Assembly (NCBI GenBank): GCA_036768485.1
Contig: JAVLUZ010000143.1
Span: 4,206,346-4,270,345, forward strand
Direction of reading: 5' to 3'
From: Mermis nigrescens
Lineage: Eukaryota; Nematoda; Enoplea; Mermithida; Mermithidae
DNA: 64,000 bases
The notes under the pieces were generated by a model. That model was given only the letters and a program-made list of their open reading frames with translations. It was not told the origin of the DNA and made no database searches. The position numbers and the translations under genes were made by a program. Of the stretch, positions 43,972 to 54,190 are shown piece after piece. Each line of letters begins with the position of its first letter. Position 1 is the stretch's first letter.

Positions 43972-44530
43972 CCCTCCGTTTACCGTGTCCTATGCCGGAG
44001 GCATAATGAATCACATTTGAGGCATTTTTTTCTGTTCTACCTTATCCATGTGTCCAAAAATTTGTCTAGCCTCGTTTTGGCTTCAGTTACATCGTTTTTA
44101 GTGGTTTAGCTCGAAGAGGAGTTATAGAATAGTAAGAAATAGGTATTTTTGGCCCATTTACTGGGATATCACAGAAAGTCGAGATGGGAAAATAAGGTTC
44201 TAATAAGAAAATTTAGTGGTTTATTCCTTTCCAGCTCTTTAAATATATCCCATGGATGTGTTTAACACAACAGAAATCTACTTTTTCTTGTTTTTGCATT
44301 ATGTCCAACATGTGCCTATTCTTATGCATTGTGATAGTTATTTAACTATACATCTTTCAAAAATAATTTTCACCGAAAATAACATGAATATTCAGAAAGA
44401 GCATAAAAAATTGCACTAATTGAAAGTAATAGCTGTCGGTGAATGTTAAGAAGTCATAGCTTAATATGCACTAGGAGTTTATGCCATGATGGTGCACTTC
44501 GACTGCAAAAACATGATGGTAAAGGGAGGG
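43972..44530. mobile_element. piggyBac-type MITE
   Basis: Inverted ends CCCTCCGTTTACC and ...GGTAAAGGGAGGG (12 of 13 match), flanked by TTAA on both sides (43968-43971, 44531-44534). TTAA targets are the signature of piggyBac. 559 bp with no transposase frame. Confidence 0.85.
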
Positions 44531-44534
44531 TTAA

Positions 44535-44887
44535 TGCTCAAAAGTTATAAATGACAACTTGAATTCAAATTTGTGCGACCAAGAAATGATATAACCTTAG
44601 GCTCTTTCCTTCACAAGGTAAAAAAATTAAGTTTTGTGAAGCATGATGCAAAACTGTTGAGAAACAATTAATAAAAACCCTTTTCACTTAAAAACGCAAT
44701 TTTTCACATTTTCGTGCGCACCGAAATTTGATTGTATGGATTTTTGTGTAAATTTTAAATCGTGCTCAGCTTTAGCAAGAATTAGCAAGAATCAGAAAAA
44801 TCGAAATTTTCGCATTTTTTCAACGCTTAAAAAATTATTCTCGTATAATATTATCTCCAAAATTTTTTATTCTTATCCCTTGATAGA
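44535..44887. other. interval without recognised feature
   Basis: AT-rich DNA up to the assembly gap; nothing recognised. Confidence 0.4.
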
Positions 44888-44987
44888 NNNNNNNNNNNNN
44901 NNNNNNNNNNNNNNNNNNNNNNNNNNNNNNNNNNNNNNNNNNNNNNNNNNNNNNNNNNNNNNNNNNNNNNNNNNNNNNNNNNNNNNN
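44888..44987. other. assembly gap (100 N)
   Basis: Exactly 100 N. The Polinton fragment begins a few hundred bases to its right, so part of that element may be lost in or beyond the gap. Confidence 0.99.
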
Positions 44988-45079
44988 AAATGATTCTCAC
45001 GGGTGCAAAAAGAGAGCACGAGCTGCATATAGCACACAAAATAATTGAAACAATGCTTCAACAATGCCGCATCGACTGA

Positions 45080-45290
45080 GTAATTTTGCAAGAAATTTTC
45101 TAAAGTCTGCAGGAAATTTTCCAAACTCTGCAAGAAAATTTCCAAACTCTGCAAACTTCCTATGCTTAAGCATGTAGAAATTTTGTCAAACTTTACAAGA
45201 AATTTTCTAAACTTTACAAGAAATTTTCTAAAGTCTGCAAGAAATTTCCCAAACTATGCAAAAAAGTTTCAAAACTTTGCAAAATAAAAC
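45080..45290. repeat. minisatellite, about 24-26 bp unit
   Basis: At least seven diverged units of CTGCAAGAAATTTTCTAAA and variants (CTGCAAGAAAATTTCCAAA). It sits about 60 bp beyond the 3' end of the Polinton integrase, where a terminal inverted repeat would be expected. Confidence 0.85.
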
Positions 45291-45349
45291 TGAGTCTTGT
45301 GTGCATATTTGTCTTTTTGTAAGCATTTCCCCAGCTAAAATGGCGCTCA

Positions 45350-46409
45350 CTATACTTTTACCAGATCAGGGACCCATGAATCGAATTTGGGCGGGTAACC
45401 TCTTCCATCTAACAAAATAATCAGTTTTGTTGCCACGTTTTCGAGTTTTTAGAACCTTTTCAACAATGAATAAATCATCTGTCAGAACATTGATTTTTTG
45501 CAATTCTGGTTCGTAGAAAATACCTTCCAATTTTTCGCCCTTTTGGTCCTCTAAAATATAAACTGGTGGGGTTCTAGCGTACCTCTCTTTAATAATAAAA
45601 AATTCTTCGGTCCAATTTGGCCAATATCCTTTTTCAAAAGTGCGCTTAACTTTACTCAACCTTACTTTATCGCCAACATCAAATCTAAATACTGTATCTT
45701 TTTTTGTAATGCGAAAGGCTTTATTTAAAATTTCTTGCTCATTTTTTGATGATACGTTCGCCGGAAATGTACCTATAGTTCTATGCATCGAATGATTATA
45801 ATTATACATAAGATTGTCTAAGACATCAATATACCTGTACGTATTCTTTTTAGTAAAGTAGCGCCACATCTTTTCTTTTAACGTTCGATTAAATCGCTCT
45901 ACTACCGATGCTTTCATTTCACTTTTAGTAACAAAAAAGTCGACAGATTCAGATTTCAAAAATTTCTGAAATTCCTTGTTCACGAATTCTTTTCCTGCAT
46001 CAGTCTGCAATTTATATGGTTTGCGCTTTGACAGTGCAAAAATATGCTTAAAAGCCTCAGCAATATCATTAGAATACTTGCTTTTCAAGGGTATAGACCA
46101 TGCACACTTTGAGAAAATGTCTATACAGTTCAATAGATACTTGTAGCCATCATTGTGCTTAGCTAGTGATTGAAGATCAACCAAATCAGCTTGCCACTGC
46201 TCATCAATGCTGCTCACTAGAACCCTGTTCCGTGAATATTTTCTTAATGCAGGTTTGTGTAAGGTATAAGTAGGCTGTTTTTCTAACCACGCTTTTACAT
46301 CTTTAAATTTTGCTTTAGGGCGCAGCTTTTTTACACGAGTGTAAAGCTGAGCAGCACTAGTATACCCGGTTTTTGGGTTATAATACAATTTTTTCAATGT
46401 TTTATCCAT
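45350..46409 (-). pseudogene. Polinton/Maverick integrase, one frameshift near the C-terminus
   Basis: Retroviral-type integrase core with the DDE triad at Asp75 (QWQADLVDL), Asp137 (LQTDAGKEF) and Glu171 (VERFNRTLKEK), 33 residues between the last two as is usual. A C-terminal chromodomain-like segment begins near residue 312 (DDLFIVEKVLK, then DYFVRWK). Just after RWK, near 45400, the frame shifts by one base; the continuation in the new frame reaches a TAG at 45350-45352, while the unshifted frame stops at 45366. The protein would insert element DNA in the host genome. Length (about 350 aa) is normal for Polintons. A TATAAATA box lies 22-31 bp upstream of its ATG. The core triad is intact, so only the C-terminus is damaged. 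Confidence 0.88.
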
Positions 46410-46430
46410 TTTTTATGAGAAAACTACATT

Positions 46431-46440
46431 ACTATTTATA
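46431..46440 (-). promoter_or_regulatory. TATA box of the integrase gene
   Basis: Reads TATAAATAGT on the minus strand, 22-31 bp before the integrase ATG. A TATA box this close to the start codon predicts a transcript beginning at or just before the ATG. Confidence 0.6.
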
Positions 46441-46448
46441 AAGGGGAG

Positions 46449-46775
46449 CTATATAAGACAATTTACGTTGTACCAGATACAATTATCGTACATATTTTCA
46501 AACAGGTTCTTGCCGTTTGAATTGAACTGTTGCCATAGGCTAAACAGCTGTTCCATTTTCTTTTCCAGAATACAATCCTTCAAGTCTAACGCAAACTGCC
46601 AAAATGCGTCGCGTTTCAGCTCTTCTTTTCTTTGCTCCTTAAACTCATCATTAACAATTCTCCAGAAAAACGCACCTATACTATGAACATCACGATTTGT
46701 GACAAACCGTTTACACGCTTTTTCAACAAGTTTAACGATAAATTGCTGGTAGGTAAGCTCTCCGGGGGAAGCCAT
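46449..46775 (-). CDS. Polinton-associated ORF, 108 aa, unknown
   Basis: Starts MASPGELTYQQFIVKLVEKA and is helical and charged throughout, with no cysteine cluster or membrane segment. It lies in series with the integrase (40 bp apart) and the 113-aa ORF, all on the minus strand, and has its own TATAAATA box 40-49 bp upstream. Not recognised; it could be a small accessory protein of the element. The size and TATA context support a real gene. Confidence 0.65.
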   Translation of the reverse strand: MASPGELTYQQFIVKLVEKACKRFVTNRDVHSIGAFFWRIVNDEFKEQRKEELKRDAFWQFALDLKDCILEKKMEQLFSLWQQFNSNGKNLFENMYDNCIWYNVNCLI

Positions 46776-46814
46776 GTTTCTAAGACATTATGAAAAGTGT
46801 ATTGAAAGTGAGTT

Positions 46815-46824
46815 CATATTTATA
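46815..46824 (-). promoter_or_regulatory. TATA box of the 108-aa ORF
   Basis: Reads TATAAATATG on the minus strand, 40-49 bp upstream of the ATG, and overlaps the last codons of the ORF before it. Confidence 0.5.
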
Positions 46825-47161
46825 GACTTTTTTCTTGAGCCATTTTAGCTTTTAGTTCTTCGGCCGCTTCTGCTGCATACCGCTGGAGCACTTTAGTTCC
46901 AGCCTCCTGCGCTGCTCTATTATATTCACCACATCTAGGGCACATCTGAATGTTAATGTACCACCGACCCCCATTAGTTTCGAAAAATTCCCGTTCACAC
47001 GATGCTTTTTGGCAAAAATAACAAAGTTGAATCATCAAGGGGTACATGGGCCTATCCAGATTCCGACCACATATCTCAATGGGCGGTTTTATTGACCTCC
47101 CATATGGCTTCCTTTCCGTGTCCACGAATGAACGCTTTTTGATTTCCTGAATTTCCTCCAT
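46820..47161 (-). CDS. Polinton-associated ORF, 113 aa, zinc-ribbon-like
   Basis: Contains two cysteine pairs, CYFCQKASCE and MCPRCGEYN, about 30 residues apart, a C-x2-C...C-x2-C layout typical of zinc ribbons, and a helical, Ala/Glu/Lys-rich C-terminus. Head-to-head with the DNA polymerase ORF across an 86-bp spacer, each with a TATAAATA box. Function unknown; binding of nucleic acid or another protein is a guess from the ribbon. Confidence 0.65.
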   Translation of the reverse strand: MEEIQEIKKRSFVDTERKPYGRSIKPPIEICGRNLDRPMYPLMIQLCYFCQKASCEREFFETNGGRWYINIQMCPRCGEYNRAAQEAGTKVLQRYAAEAAEELKAKMAQEKSL

Positions 47162-47190
47162 TTTTAATTTCTAATTGAAAAATATTTTAG

Positions 47191-47198
47191 TATTTATA
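47191..47198 (-). promoter_or_regulatory. TATA box of the 113-aa ORF
   Basis: TATAAATA on the minus strand, 30-37 bp upstream of the ATG at 47161, inside the divergent spacer. Confidence 0.6.
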
Positions 47199-47208
47199 AG
47201 TTTTTGTC

Positions 47209-47216
47209 TATAAATA
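47209..47216 (+). promoter_or_regulatory. TATA box of the polymerase ORF
   Basis: TATAAATA followed by GGGG, 32-39 bp upstream of the ATG at 47248, 10 bp from the opposing box of the 113-aa ORF. Confidence 0.6.
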
Positions 47217-47247
47217 GGGGTACTTATTCATATAATTTTACTTAAAA

Positions 47248-48042
47248 ATGGATCTAAATCATTACTTTGATATACATGAACTCCCGAGCATTTCTGTCCG
47301 CAGATTTAGGACAACTGCTAAGGCATTTTTGTTGCGTTTTAAGAATCTTCATGATTGCCCTAATCTCTTTGAGATTTTCGATCAGATTTTTGAGGAAGCC
47401 ATTAACAAGATGTTACATGGCTGCCCTCCCGACAGTATGGTAGGCATTGAGATCAGACAACGTAGCCTTTATGCTCCCGTATTAGTACCATTCACCGAGC
47501 GCCAGTACTTAAATGCCGATAAGGTTTTGAGTATCATAGAAAATGTGTCTCAGTCCAAAAATGAGTTTTGTTTCGATGAGGACATGGAGTTTAAAGTAGT
47601 TCTTGTTGATAAAAGACCACAAATAGGTTTTGGTGTAGAATGTGATGTGAGCGAGTTTTGCAAAAATGGAGGAGCATACATAAGAATCAGTTCTAAGGAT
47701 AATTTATCGCTTGCTAGAGCTATTGTAACAGGAATAGCAAAACTAGACAGTAGCCCTAAATGGGAATCTATTCGAAAAGGTGACAAGGCGCGGCACACTC
47801 TGCAAAAACAGCTAGCTTTAGATTTAATGCAAAAGGCTAATATTAATATCAATGAAGAAAAATATGGTCTTGAAGCTGTAAGAAAAATTCAAAACGTTCT
47901 AGTGCCCGACTACCAAATAAAAGTATATTATAACAATATTTTGTTTTTTCAAGGACCTACTGCCGATAAAGTCATTCATTTGCATGCTGCTAATAATCAT
48001 CATTATGATCTAATTACAAAAATGCCCCAGAACAGTCAGTAG
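47248..48042 (+). pseudogene. Polinton-type DNA polymerase B, N-terminal part only (264 aa)
   Basis: Shows the N-terminal layout of Polinton/Maverick protein-primed polymerases: a helical start, then RQRSLYAPVLVPFTERQYLN, a segment on a nicked-out acidic stretch, LARAIVTGIAKLDSSP, and a HLHAANNHHYDLITKMP segment that precedes the exonuclease domain in the family. The family's protein has about 1000 residues or more; here the frame stops at 48040-48042 before any exonuclease or palm motif, and the DNA after it is unrelated GC-rich repeat. It is a truncated gene, not a working polymerase. Family assignment rests on pattern memory, without a search. Confidence 0.65.
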
Positions 48043-48660
48043 CGCTTATAGCGGCGCTTATAGACCCTTTTTGGGCCTTGGCGGCGCTTATGGGCATTGG
48101 CGGCGCTTATGCGCCACTTCTAGGCCTTTGCGGCACTTTTGGGACACCTTTTCACAAAGTTCCCGAACTTAAAGTTCAGGAACAATCATGACTCATACTT
48201 ATGAAAAAGACGGCGCTGTAGTCGCATTAAAACCCATCTCACATGGTTTTAGCAGCTACATATATTCGAGAAATCCAAGCAAATTTATTTCTTTTTTGCA
48301 CCGTGTGGGGAGCAGCTGGCTCCCCTTAGGCTTACATAGTTCCCGAACTTCAAGTTCCCGAACTACCCAAGGACTGCTCCTCTTAGGCTTATGAGACGAT
48401 CCCCTTAGGCTTATTTACCCCATTCCCAACCCAGGGCGCACTCAGGGCGCACCTCTCCCCCTCCTACACTATAACATGGGGCAGGGCGCACCCTCCCCGG
48501 GCCAGGGCGCACGTTTTTACCCCCATTTTCCTGCTGTTGACCGCCTCTGCCTATGCTATAACACAGGAAAAAAGTTCCCGAACCTAGTTCCACCTATCTT
48601 ATAACATGGGCTATATTATAACGTTGCCCCCCCAGAGTGACAGGCTATACTACTACCAAG
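48043..48660. repeat. GC-rich short repeats and TTCCCGAAC palindromes
   Basis: 48043-48130 repeats the words GGCGCTTATGGGC and GGCGCTTATGCGCC. Three inverted pairs of GTTCCCGAACTT/AAGTTC occur at about 48160-48182, 48338-48365 and 48570-48590. The part 48415-48550 repeats CAGGGCGCACC words and CTATAACATGGG, the latter also seen in the 55.7-58.1 kb minisatellites. No gene supported. Confidence 0.6.
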
Positions 48661-49293
48661 CTCTCCCTAAAATTTTCCGGAAATCTTTTCGTTTTATGTA
48701 GGTATATATTTTGAATGAAAATTCATCTTTAAAAGCTATTCTTTGGTTATTCTCGCGACTCTGGCTCAACGACACCAGTTTAATATGTAAAAAATAAATT
48801 TCGAGATTTTCATTAAAGACTAAATTTTAATTTCATTGTTTCCACATTTTTAAAAGAAAACGTCGGTTTAAATATTTGTTTTGAAAACACTGTTGACTAT
48901 TTGACCCGAAAGTTCTTCCGTGTCAGCCGCACCATTCGTAGACAGCGCCTAGATTGGGGAGGGGGTAGAGGGAGTCTGGTAATCCAAAAGTTACTAGAAG
49001 TAAGACGTGTCGGAAATAAATGATATGTGCAAAAACCATCTTTTCGAAATATTGCGAAAAAAGGAAGAAAAATCAAATTTTAATTTTGGGGCGTTTATGG
49101 GCTTCCCAGATATTCTAAAGGGTAAGGCCAGGCAGGACTCCTCAGACCCGTCATCCACCTGTGGCCCATTTTCAATTCCGAAATGACGTCTAAATCCGCC
49201 GATTCTGCGATAAACGCAAGTTCCTTCGTGCTGATCATTTTCTTTCAAAATAATGCAAAAAAGTATATAATTTATAACAAATTATATAAAAAC
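48661..49293. other. gene-free interval
   Basis: About 49000-49150 is a strongly diverged MULE-like relic. Nothing else recognised; FMO exon 3 was sought on the minus strand but not found. Confidence 0.4.
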
Positions 49294-49547
49294 TTGCCCT
49301 TTTAATCTATATACAATGATCCATTGGCCGGTTTTATCGTAGTCGTCGCTTCGCCTAATTTGTTGGACCTCGACACAAAATTTTATAAAAACTTTCAAAT
49401 TGAATCGATCCACGTACGATGTAATATACTTCAATACGTCCGAGTGGCGCATATAATTGGGCGAATCGGCCGAGGGTGGAAAATCGCTAAAGGCCATCAT
49501 TTCCTTGCTGCTGTTAATCACGATGCTCTTCATAATGGAGGCTTCGC
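49294..49547 (-). CDS. FMO exon 2
   Basis: Acceptor TTTGTACAG ends at 49548. Likely donor is GGGCAA|GTTTTT (GT at 49293-49292), which ends on a complete codon; an alternative GTATAT lies 17 bp earlier. Codes 85 residues with no damage. Confidence 0.88.
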
Positions 49548-52500
49548 CTGTACAAATTTATTCATTTTTCTTAACGGAATTGAGAAAAGTTCGTGAAAAA
49601 ATAAATGTAGGAGCTAATTTTTTTATTTTATTTTACGTCAATAATTTGTTTTGATATAACGTCATAATTTTCGAAAAATTAATTATTTCTCATTTTTAAA
49701 GGATAATTATATTAGCGGTACGTAGAGACGTGAAGCTTTTTGGAATGCTAACCCCATTCTAAGTGACCCCAGACCCATCGAGTTTTCAAAAATATCCTAT
49801 TTTGTCACGATTTCTGGATGATATTAAACATAGCTCGATGAGAAAAGTCGGAAATGGTGACTTTTTATCTTTATTATCAATGATTTAATAATTTTGTGAT
49901 CATAGGAAAGTTTTAGGCTTCAGGCCCCATTCGAGAGTTCAAGCGCTGCCTACTATGTTATGGTAGTGAAATATGATGAAATGTAAGCCTTATGGTATGT
50001 AAATGGCCAGTGCAAATAATTATGATATTTAATGGCCCAGTGAGATCGATAAAAACGAACAATTAGTACGATGCGACAAAATTTGAACAAAAAAATGTGC
50101 CGATTTTAAAGATTAGAACAATGAATCGTTTTATCGGATGTTTTGACAACTTAGTTTCTATTATATATTTTGTAACTATTACCTACTGTTTATCTACCGG
50201 TAGCACTTTCTGTGATTTTTCACTGAAAGAGTAGTATGTGACCTCAATATTTTTGACCCGTAAGCAAATGTGTTCCTGGGGGTTTGGGGAAGGGGTTTGA
50301 TCCGCCACGCAGAATGGCTACTTGTTTCCTGCGACAAAATGACTGCTAATTGCTGACCCAAAATTGTCGATATTCTTTAAAGAATTCGGAGAAAATGTGC
50401 TGTTTTACGAGTCACTTTCAGTATGTCAGTATGATTAAGTCCGGCCAGGCCATGTACTCAGAGCATGGACAAGTCAAAATAAGAGCTTCCCTGATTTTGA
50501 TACATATTATATAGTTTTTAATGCCGAATTTAGTGGTGCGAACTGGTTTTCTTGAAAAGGTATATTTGTTGTATAAAGTGAGTGTAAAGTAACAATGATG
50601 ATCAACTTTGTCAAATTGACAGGAAATAGCATTTTTATCATAACCCAAGATTACCGGGAACAATTTCAATAAATCTGTTTGTATTTGAAAAATGAATAAT
50701 TTCTTCATTTTGTAAAATTAATTTAAACTTACATTATATCTCCAATATCTTTCGATTTAAGTAGAAACATAAAACATCAACAATTTTAACATACATTTTT
50801 TCGACAATTTACGACATAGCGCATTTACCATATGGGGCCCTCATTCATATCACACTAGCTATCACTAGAGGCTTCTCTGATAAAAACATATAAGAAATAA
50901 AAAGACGTCTTTTTGAGCAATTGATGTTTGAATGGAACAAGGTATGCTAAGAAATGGTTGAAAATTGACGAATAAGCCTCAGAATGTCACTACATTTCAC
51001 CATTACTAAATGTGGTCAATCTTTTATATTGCATAGTGTCGTTGACTGTTATCAGCGGCTTATTCGTGCAAAAAATATACTAAGCGTATGCCCACTTTTT
51101 AAGTAACAGACCTTTAACGAGAACGTGGTGTGCTGAAAAATTATGAAATTTGTGAGATTTTGATAGGCAATGGTGAGATATTTCTCATTAAGTTTTAAAA
51201 AATGAAGGCTGTAGTTCACAATATAATGTGTTGTCAAAAATCATTAGAAATTTATATAAAAATTTTTCAAAAACTCAAAGGACCACTTTTTGACTTACAC
51301 TTTAAAAAGGAACATGGTATGCTGAGGAATTATCAAAATTAAACTATCTCGAAAGTGTCTAGATATTTTTTTATTAAAACTTTTTAGGAAAAAGAAGATA
51401 TAAATCGGTAAGTTGGTTGTCATTGACACTTATCTACCTTATTAATGGTTGTCGGATTGTTTTCAAGGAAAAAACGAAAAAATATAATACCTAGTGTTTG
51501 AGCAACATACATTTTAATGGAACTTTTGAAAACTTTAAAATTATTAAATTGAATAAGGTTGAGTCAACACGTCAATCTGTTTTCTAGTAACTTTATATAT
51601 TTAGGTTATCATTTGCGCTAAGACCACACATAGGCGTGTGGGTCTACCCTCGAGTATCTGGGATACCCTCCAACCCAAATTCGATAGACTGCCTAGAATT
51701 GAATTTCTGGTGCTATTTTTTCGATTCTGTCCCATCTGGACCCCCAAAATTTTTTTGTTTATTTGTGTTTCTGACTTTATTTACCTTTTTTTTATTTTGC
51801 CCAATTTTTTATCTATATTTTATCTCAATTTAAAAGAAACGTAATATGCTGAAAAATTTTTGATTTGAATAGTTTCAACCAGAAATCGCTCGGTTTTTTT
51901 CCTTCCACATATAAAATTTGTTCGTCTTCGAAAAAAACTGAAGAAGTAAATTACTACATTTTTGAGCAGCAAAGCCAAAATTTAGTTGACAATACAATGT
52001 TTCTTTAATGACTGAAATAAATTCGTGCATACTTTTTAAGGAGGAAGAATAAGAATAAATTTTGCTAACTTTTTTAACGTCTATAAGTCACCATTATTTT
52101 TTCCATCTTCCTTACAAAAGTCTCTTGCAATACCTATCTCAACAACATGTCACACATTAAATGATGGACCAATTGTATAAAAGTAACTACCTACAATAGG
52201 AAAATACATTGCCGCATTGACTCACACCAGTCACAGATCTCAAAATTTAATGATTTTCAAGTTGCCCCACATTTCTTTTGATGTCTGTTGCTAAAGATGT
52301 TGGCATTGTATTTTTCATTTTTCCTAATGAAGTTAGGTGATAAGATTAAATAGTTTACTTGTAGTTTGTTACAACAATTTTTTATTACAGAGGTTTATTT
52401 CTATTGATATCTTGACATTTTAAGTCAAATTAGTCTAATTTTGATCAATACTCAGGAACTCATGTTCTTTTTTAATATGTGCAACTCAGAAAGGGGTCTT

Positions 52501-53827
52501 CTGATTTTTTGAATGTTTTCATAAAGGATCCTAATAGTTTATAGTTTTTAAAAACGTGCTACAATGTGAACTGCGGCCCACATTCCTAAAAAGTAAGGAA
52601 AAAGCATCTTGACATTGCCGTCAGAATTTCACAAATTTCATTATTTTTCAGCATACCACGTTCTCGTTTAAGGTCTGTTACTTAAAAGGTTGTCACTTTT
52701 AAATATAAATTTTAATTTTTCACGTAATGTATAAGCCCTTGGTAACAGTCAACGCCACGATGCAGTATAAAAGATCGCCCAAATTTATTAATGGTAAAAT
52801 CTTGTGATATTCTAAGGCTAATTCGTCAAATTTCAGTCAACTATCAACATTCCATATTCCATTAGCACTTATGTTGTTTAAAAAGCGGTCTTCTTATTCT
52901 TTAAATTTCTTTTATTATAGAAGGCTCTGGTGATAAGCTATAAAATATTATAATATGAACGAGGGCACGCATGTGGTATATGTGCTATATTGGAAATTAT
53001 CGAATGAATGAAGAAAGAATTGTTGACGTTTTATGTTACTAAACATACCAAAAGAATTAAGCAATACTGTTACTTTAAATTGATTTTACAGAATGTAAAA
53101 ATTATTCAACTCTCAAATAAAAAAAGAATTATTGGATTTGATTGCGACTGATCCTGAGTTATGATAAAAAATGTCGGACCCTGCAAAATTTGATAAAAGC
53201 GGTGATTTTTGATACTTTAACACTCATTTTACACAACAAAGATTCGTTTTCAAGAAAAAGGATTTGCACAATCAAAATCAGAGTCAAAACTACATAACAT
53301 ACATTAAAATCAGGGAGGTTAATTTTTGACTTGTCCAACCTCGAGTCGAGTCTTGGAGAAAGTTAATCTTAAGCGTTTCTAGTTATATTTTGGCTTAACT
53401 GAATTACCTTTTCATTTTTTCCCAATTTTTCATTGAATCAAATTTTTCGGAACTTTTTGTATTTTTATATTCTAGAAGGAAGGAGCCTTGTCTGAAACGT
53501 TGAAAAACAGGATTTCCAGCCTTTGCTTATGATTGTTTGACCCATAAAGTCACTTGTAATGAAATTTTCTCAGGGCTTAACTCCTGAATTTCTATGCTGG
53601 ACATATACGAACGTTATTTTATTTTACTGTATGAGTTATATACCTGCGACACTGGTGGATTTGTATCTCCACAGTCCGCCGAAATTATCCAATTTCTCAA
53701 AACATACGACTTCGAATCCGTAATCCAGGCAAATTTTCGTGGCTATTAACCCACTGACCCCGGCGCCTATCACAGCAACTCTCATGCTGCTCGAACAAAT
53801 TGTTTTCCCGTTGAGTTTCATATCCAT
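49294..53827 (-). CDS. flavin-containing monooxygenase, first two exons
   Basis: Exon 1 (53827-53644) and exon 2 (49547-49294) join in frame: exon 1 leaves a G, exon 2 starts GC, giving a Gly codon. The protein begins with the FAD-binding fold IGAGVSG (Gly at residues 21, 23, 26 from the first ATG), an acidic residue at the end of the second strand (Glu44) and FGGLWRY (49-55). Exon 2 carries [20 protein letters not shown], the conserved stretch of this family, followed by the [18 protein letters not shown] helix. FMOs oxidise nitrogen or sulphur groups using NADPH and oxygen at the endoplasmic reticulum. The NADPH-binding Rossmann motif and the rest of the protein (family length about 500-530 aa) are not here. 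It may continue beyond the Polinton or be interrupted. Confidence 0.9.
49560..50460. other. FMO intron 1, left part
   Basis: Includes a diverged MULE-like relic at about 49740-49950 (AAAATATCC, GCTCGATGAGAAAAGTCGGA, ATGGTGAC). Nothing else recognised. Confidence 0.4.
50462..53343. mobile_element. 2.9 kb foldback element built of tandem units, in FMO intron 1
   Basis: Left (50462-51600) and right (52260-53343) arms align as reverse complements at many points: GGACAAGTCAAAAT at both outer ends, CCCTGATTTT, ACATAAAACNTCAACAATT, GAACGTGGTGTGCTGAAAAA against TTTTTCAGCATACCACGTTC. Each arm has a diverged tandem unit of about 187 bp marked by AACNNGGTATGCTGA at 50936, 51121 and 51310. A family 3 repeat is inserted at about 51620-51760. 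No coding frame found. Confidence 0.8.
53380..53625 (+). repeat. dispersed repeat, family 2 copy beside FMO exon 1
   Basis: Contains TTTTTATATTCTAGAAGG and ends CCTGAATTTCTATGCTGGAC, matching family 2. It lies within 20 bp of the FMO exon 1 donor, as family 2 copies also abut two GPCR donors. Confidence 0.5.
53644..53827 (-). CDS. FMO exon 1 (FAD-binding motif)
   Basis: ATG at 53827-53825 with a second in-frame ATG at 53785, directly before the VAVIGAG strand; the latter would give the usual FMO N-terminus and may be the true start. Donor GCAG|GTATAT has GT at 53643-53642. Confidence 0.9.
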
Positions 53828-53964
53828 CTTCCTGCTCCTCTATAATAAAAACAAACTCTGCATATCGATTGAACAAAAAGGTTATGCTGGAAATTTAACC
53901 AAAATCCGAAAAGATGAAAAAATTAATCTAAGAAATTTAAATTAATTCAAATTCAACTTAAACC

Positions 53965-54190
53965 TCATCGCTCCATATCATCACAACAAGTTGAAATTTC
54001 GTTTTCTGCCTTAATTTCAGGCAAAAAATTCGTTTTTGGACCTTTCACCGTTTTTGATGATACTGATCGAGAGGATCCCCTATCATCACCATGTGAACTT
54101 ATCAGAGCTATTATATAACGAGACACACACTCTGGTTTGTGTCCCATAGGGTTGAAAATAATATCGGAGTTTTTTCACGTTTGCCGACAT
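53965..54190 (-). CDS. short open frames upstream of the FMO, uncertain
   Basis: Two overlapping minus-strand frames look weakly coding. One (54190-54086) starts MSANVKKLRYYFQPYGTQTR and meets a GTGATG donor-like site near 54090. The other (54147-53965) is 60 codons, Ser/Lys-rich, and ends at a TGA. They could be a first or last exon of a neighbouring gene, or a 5' exon of the FMO. No family recognised. Confidence 0.25.

Noticed and set aside
44736..45154. Open frames crossing the N gap
   Set aside because: They consist largely of undefined residues.
51636..51844. Two overlapping Phe-rich frames
   Set aside because: They lie in a family 3 repeat and T-rich DNA within the foldback element.
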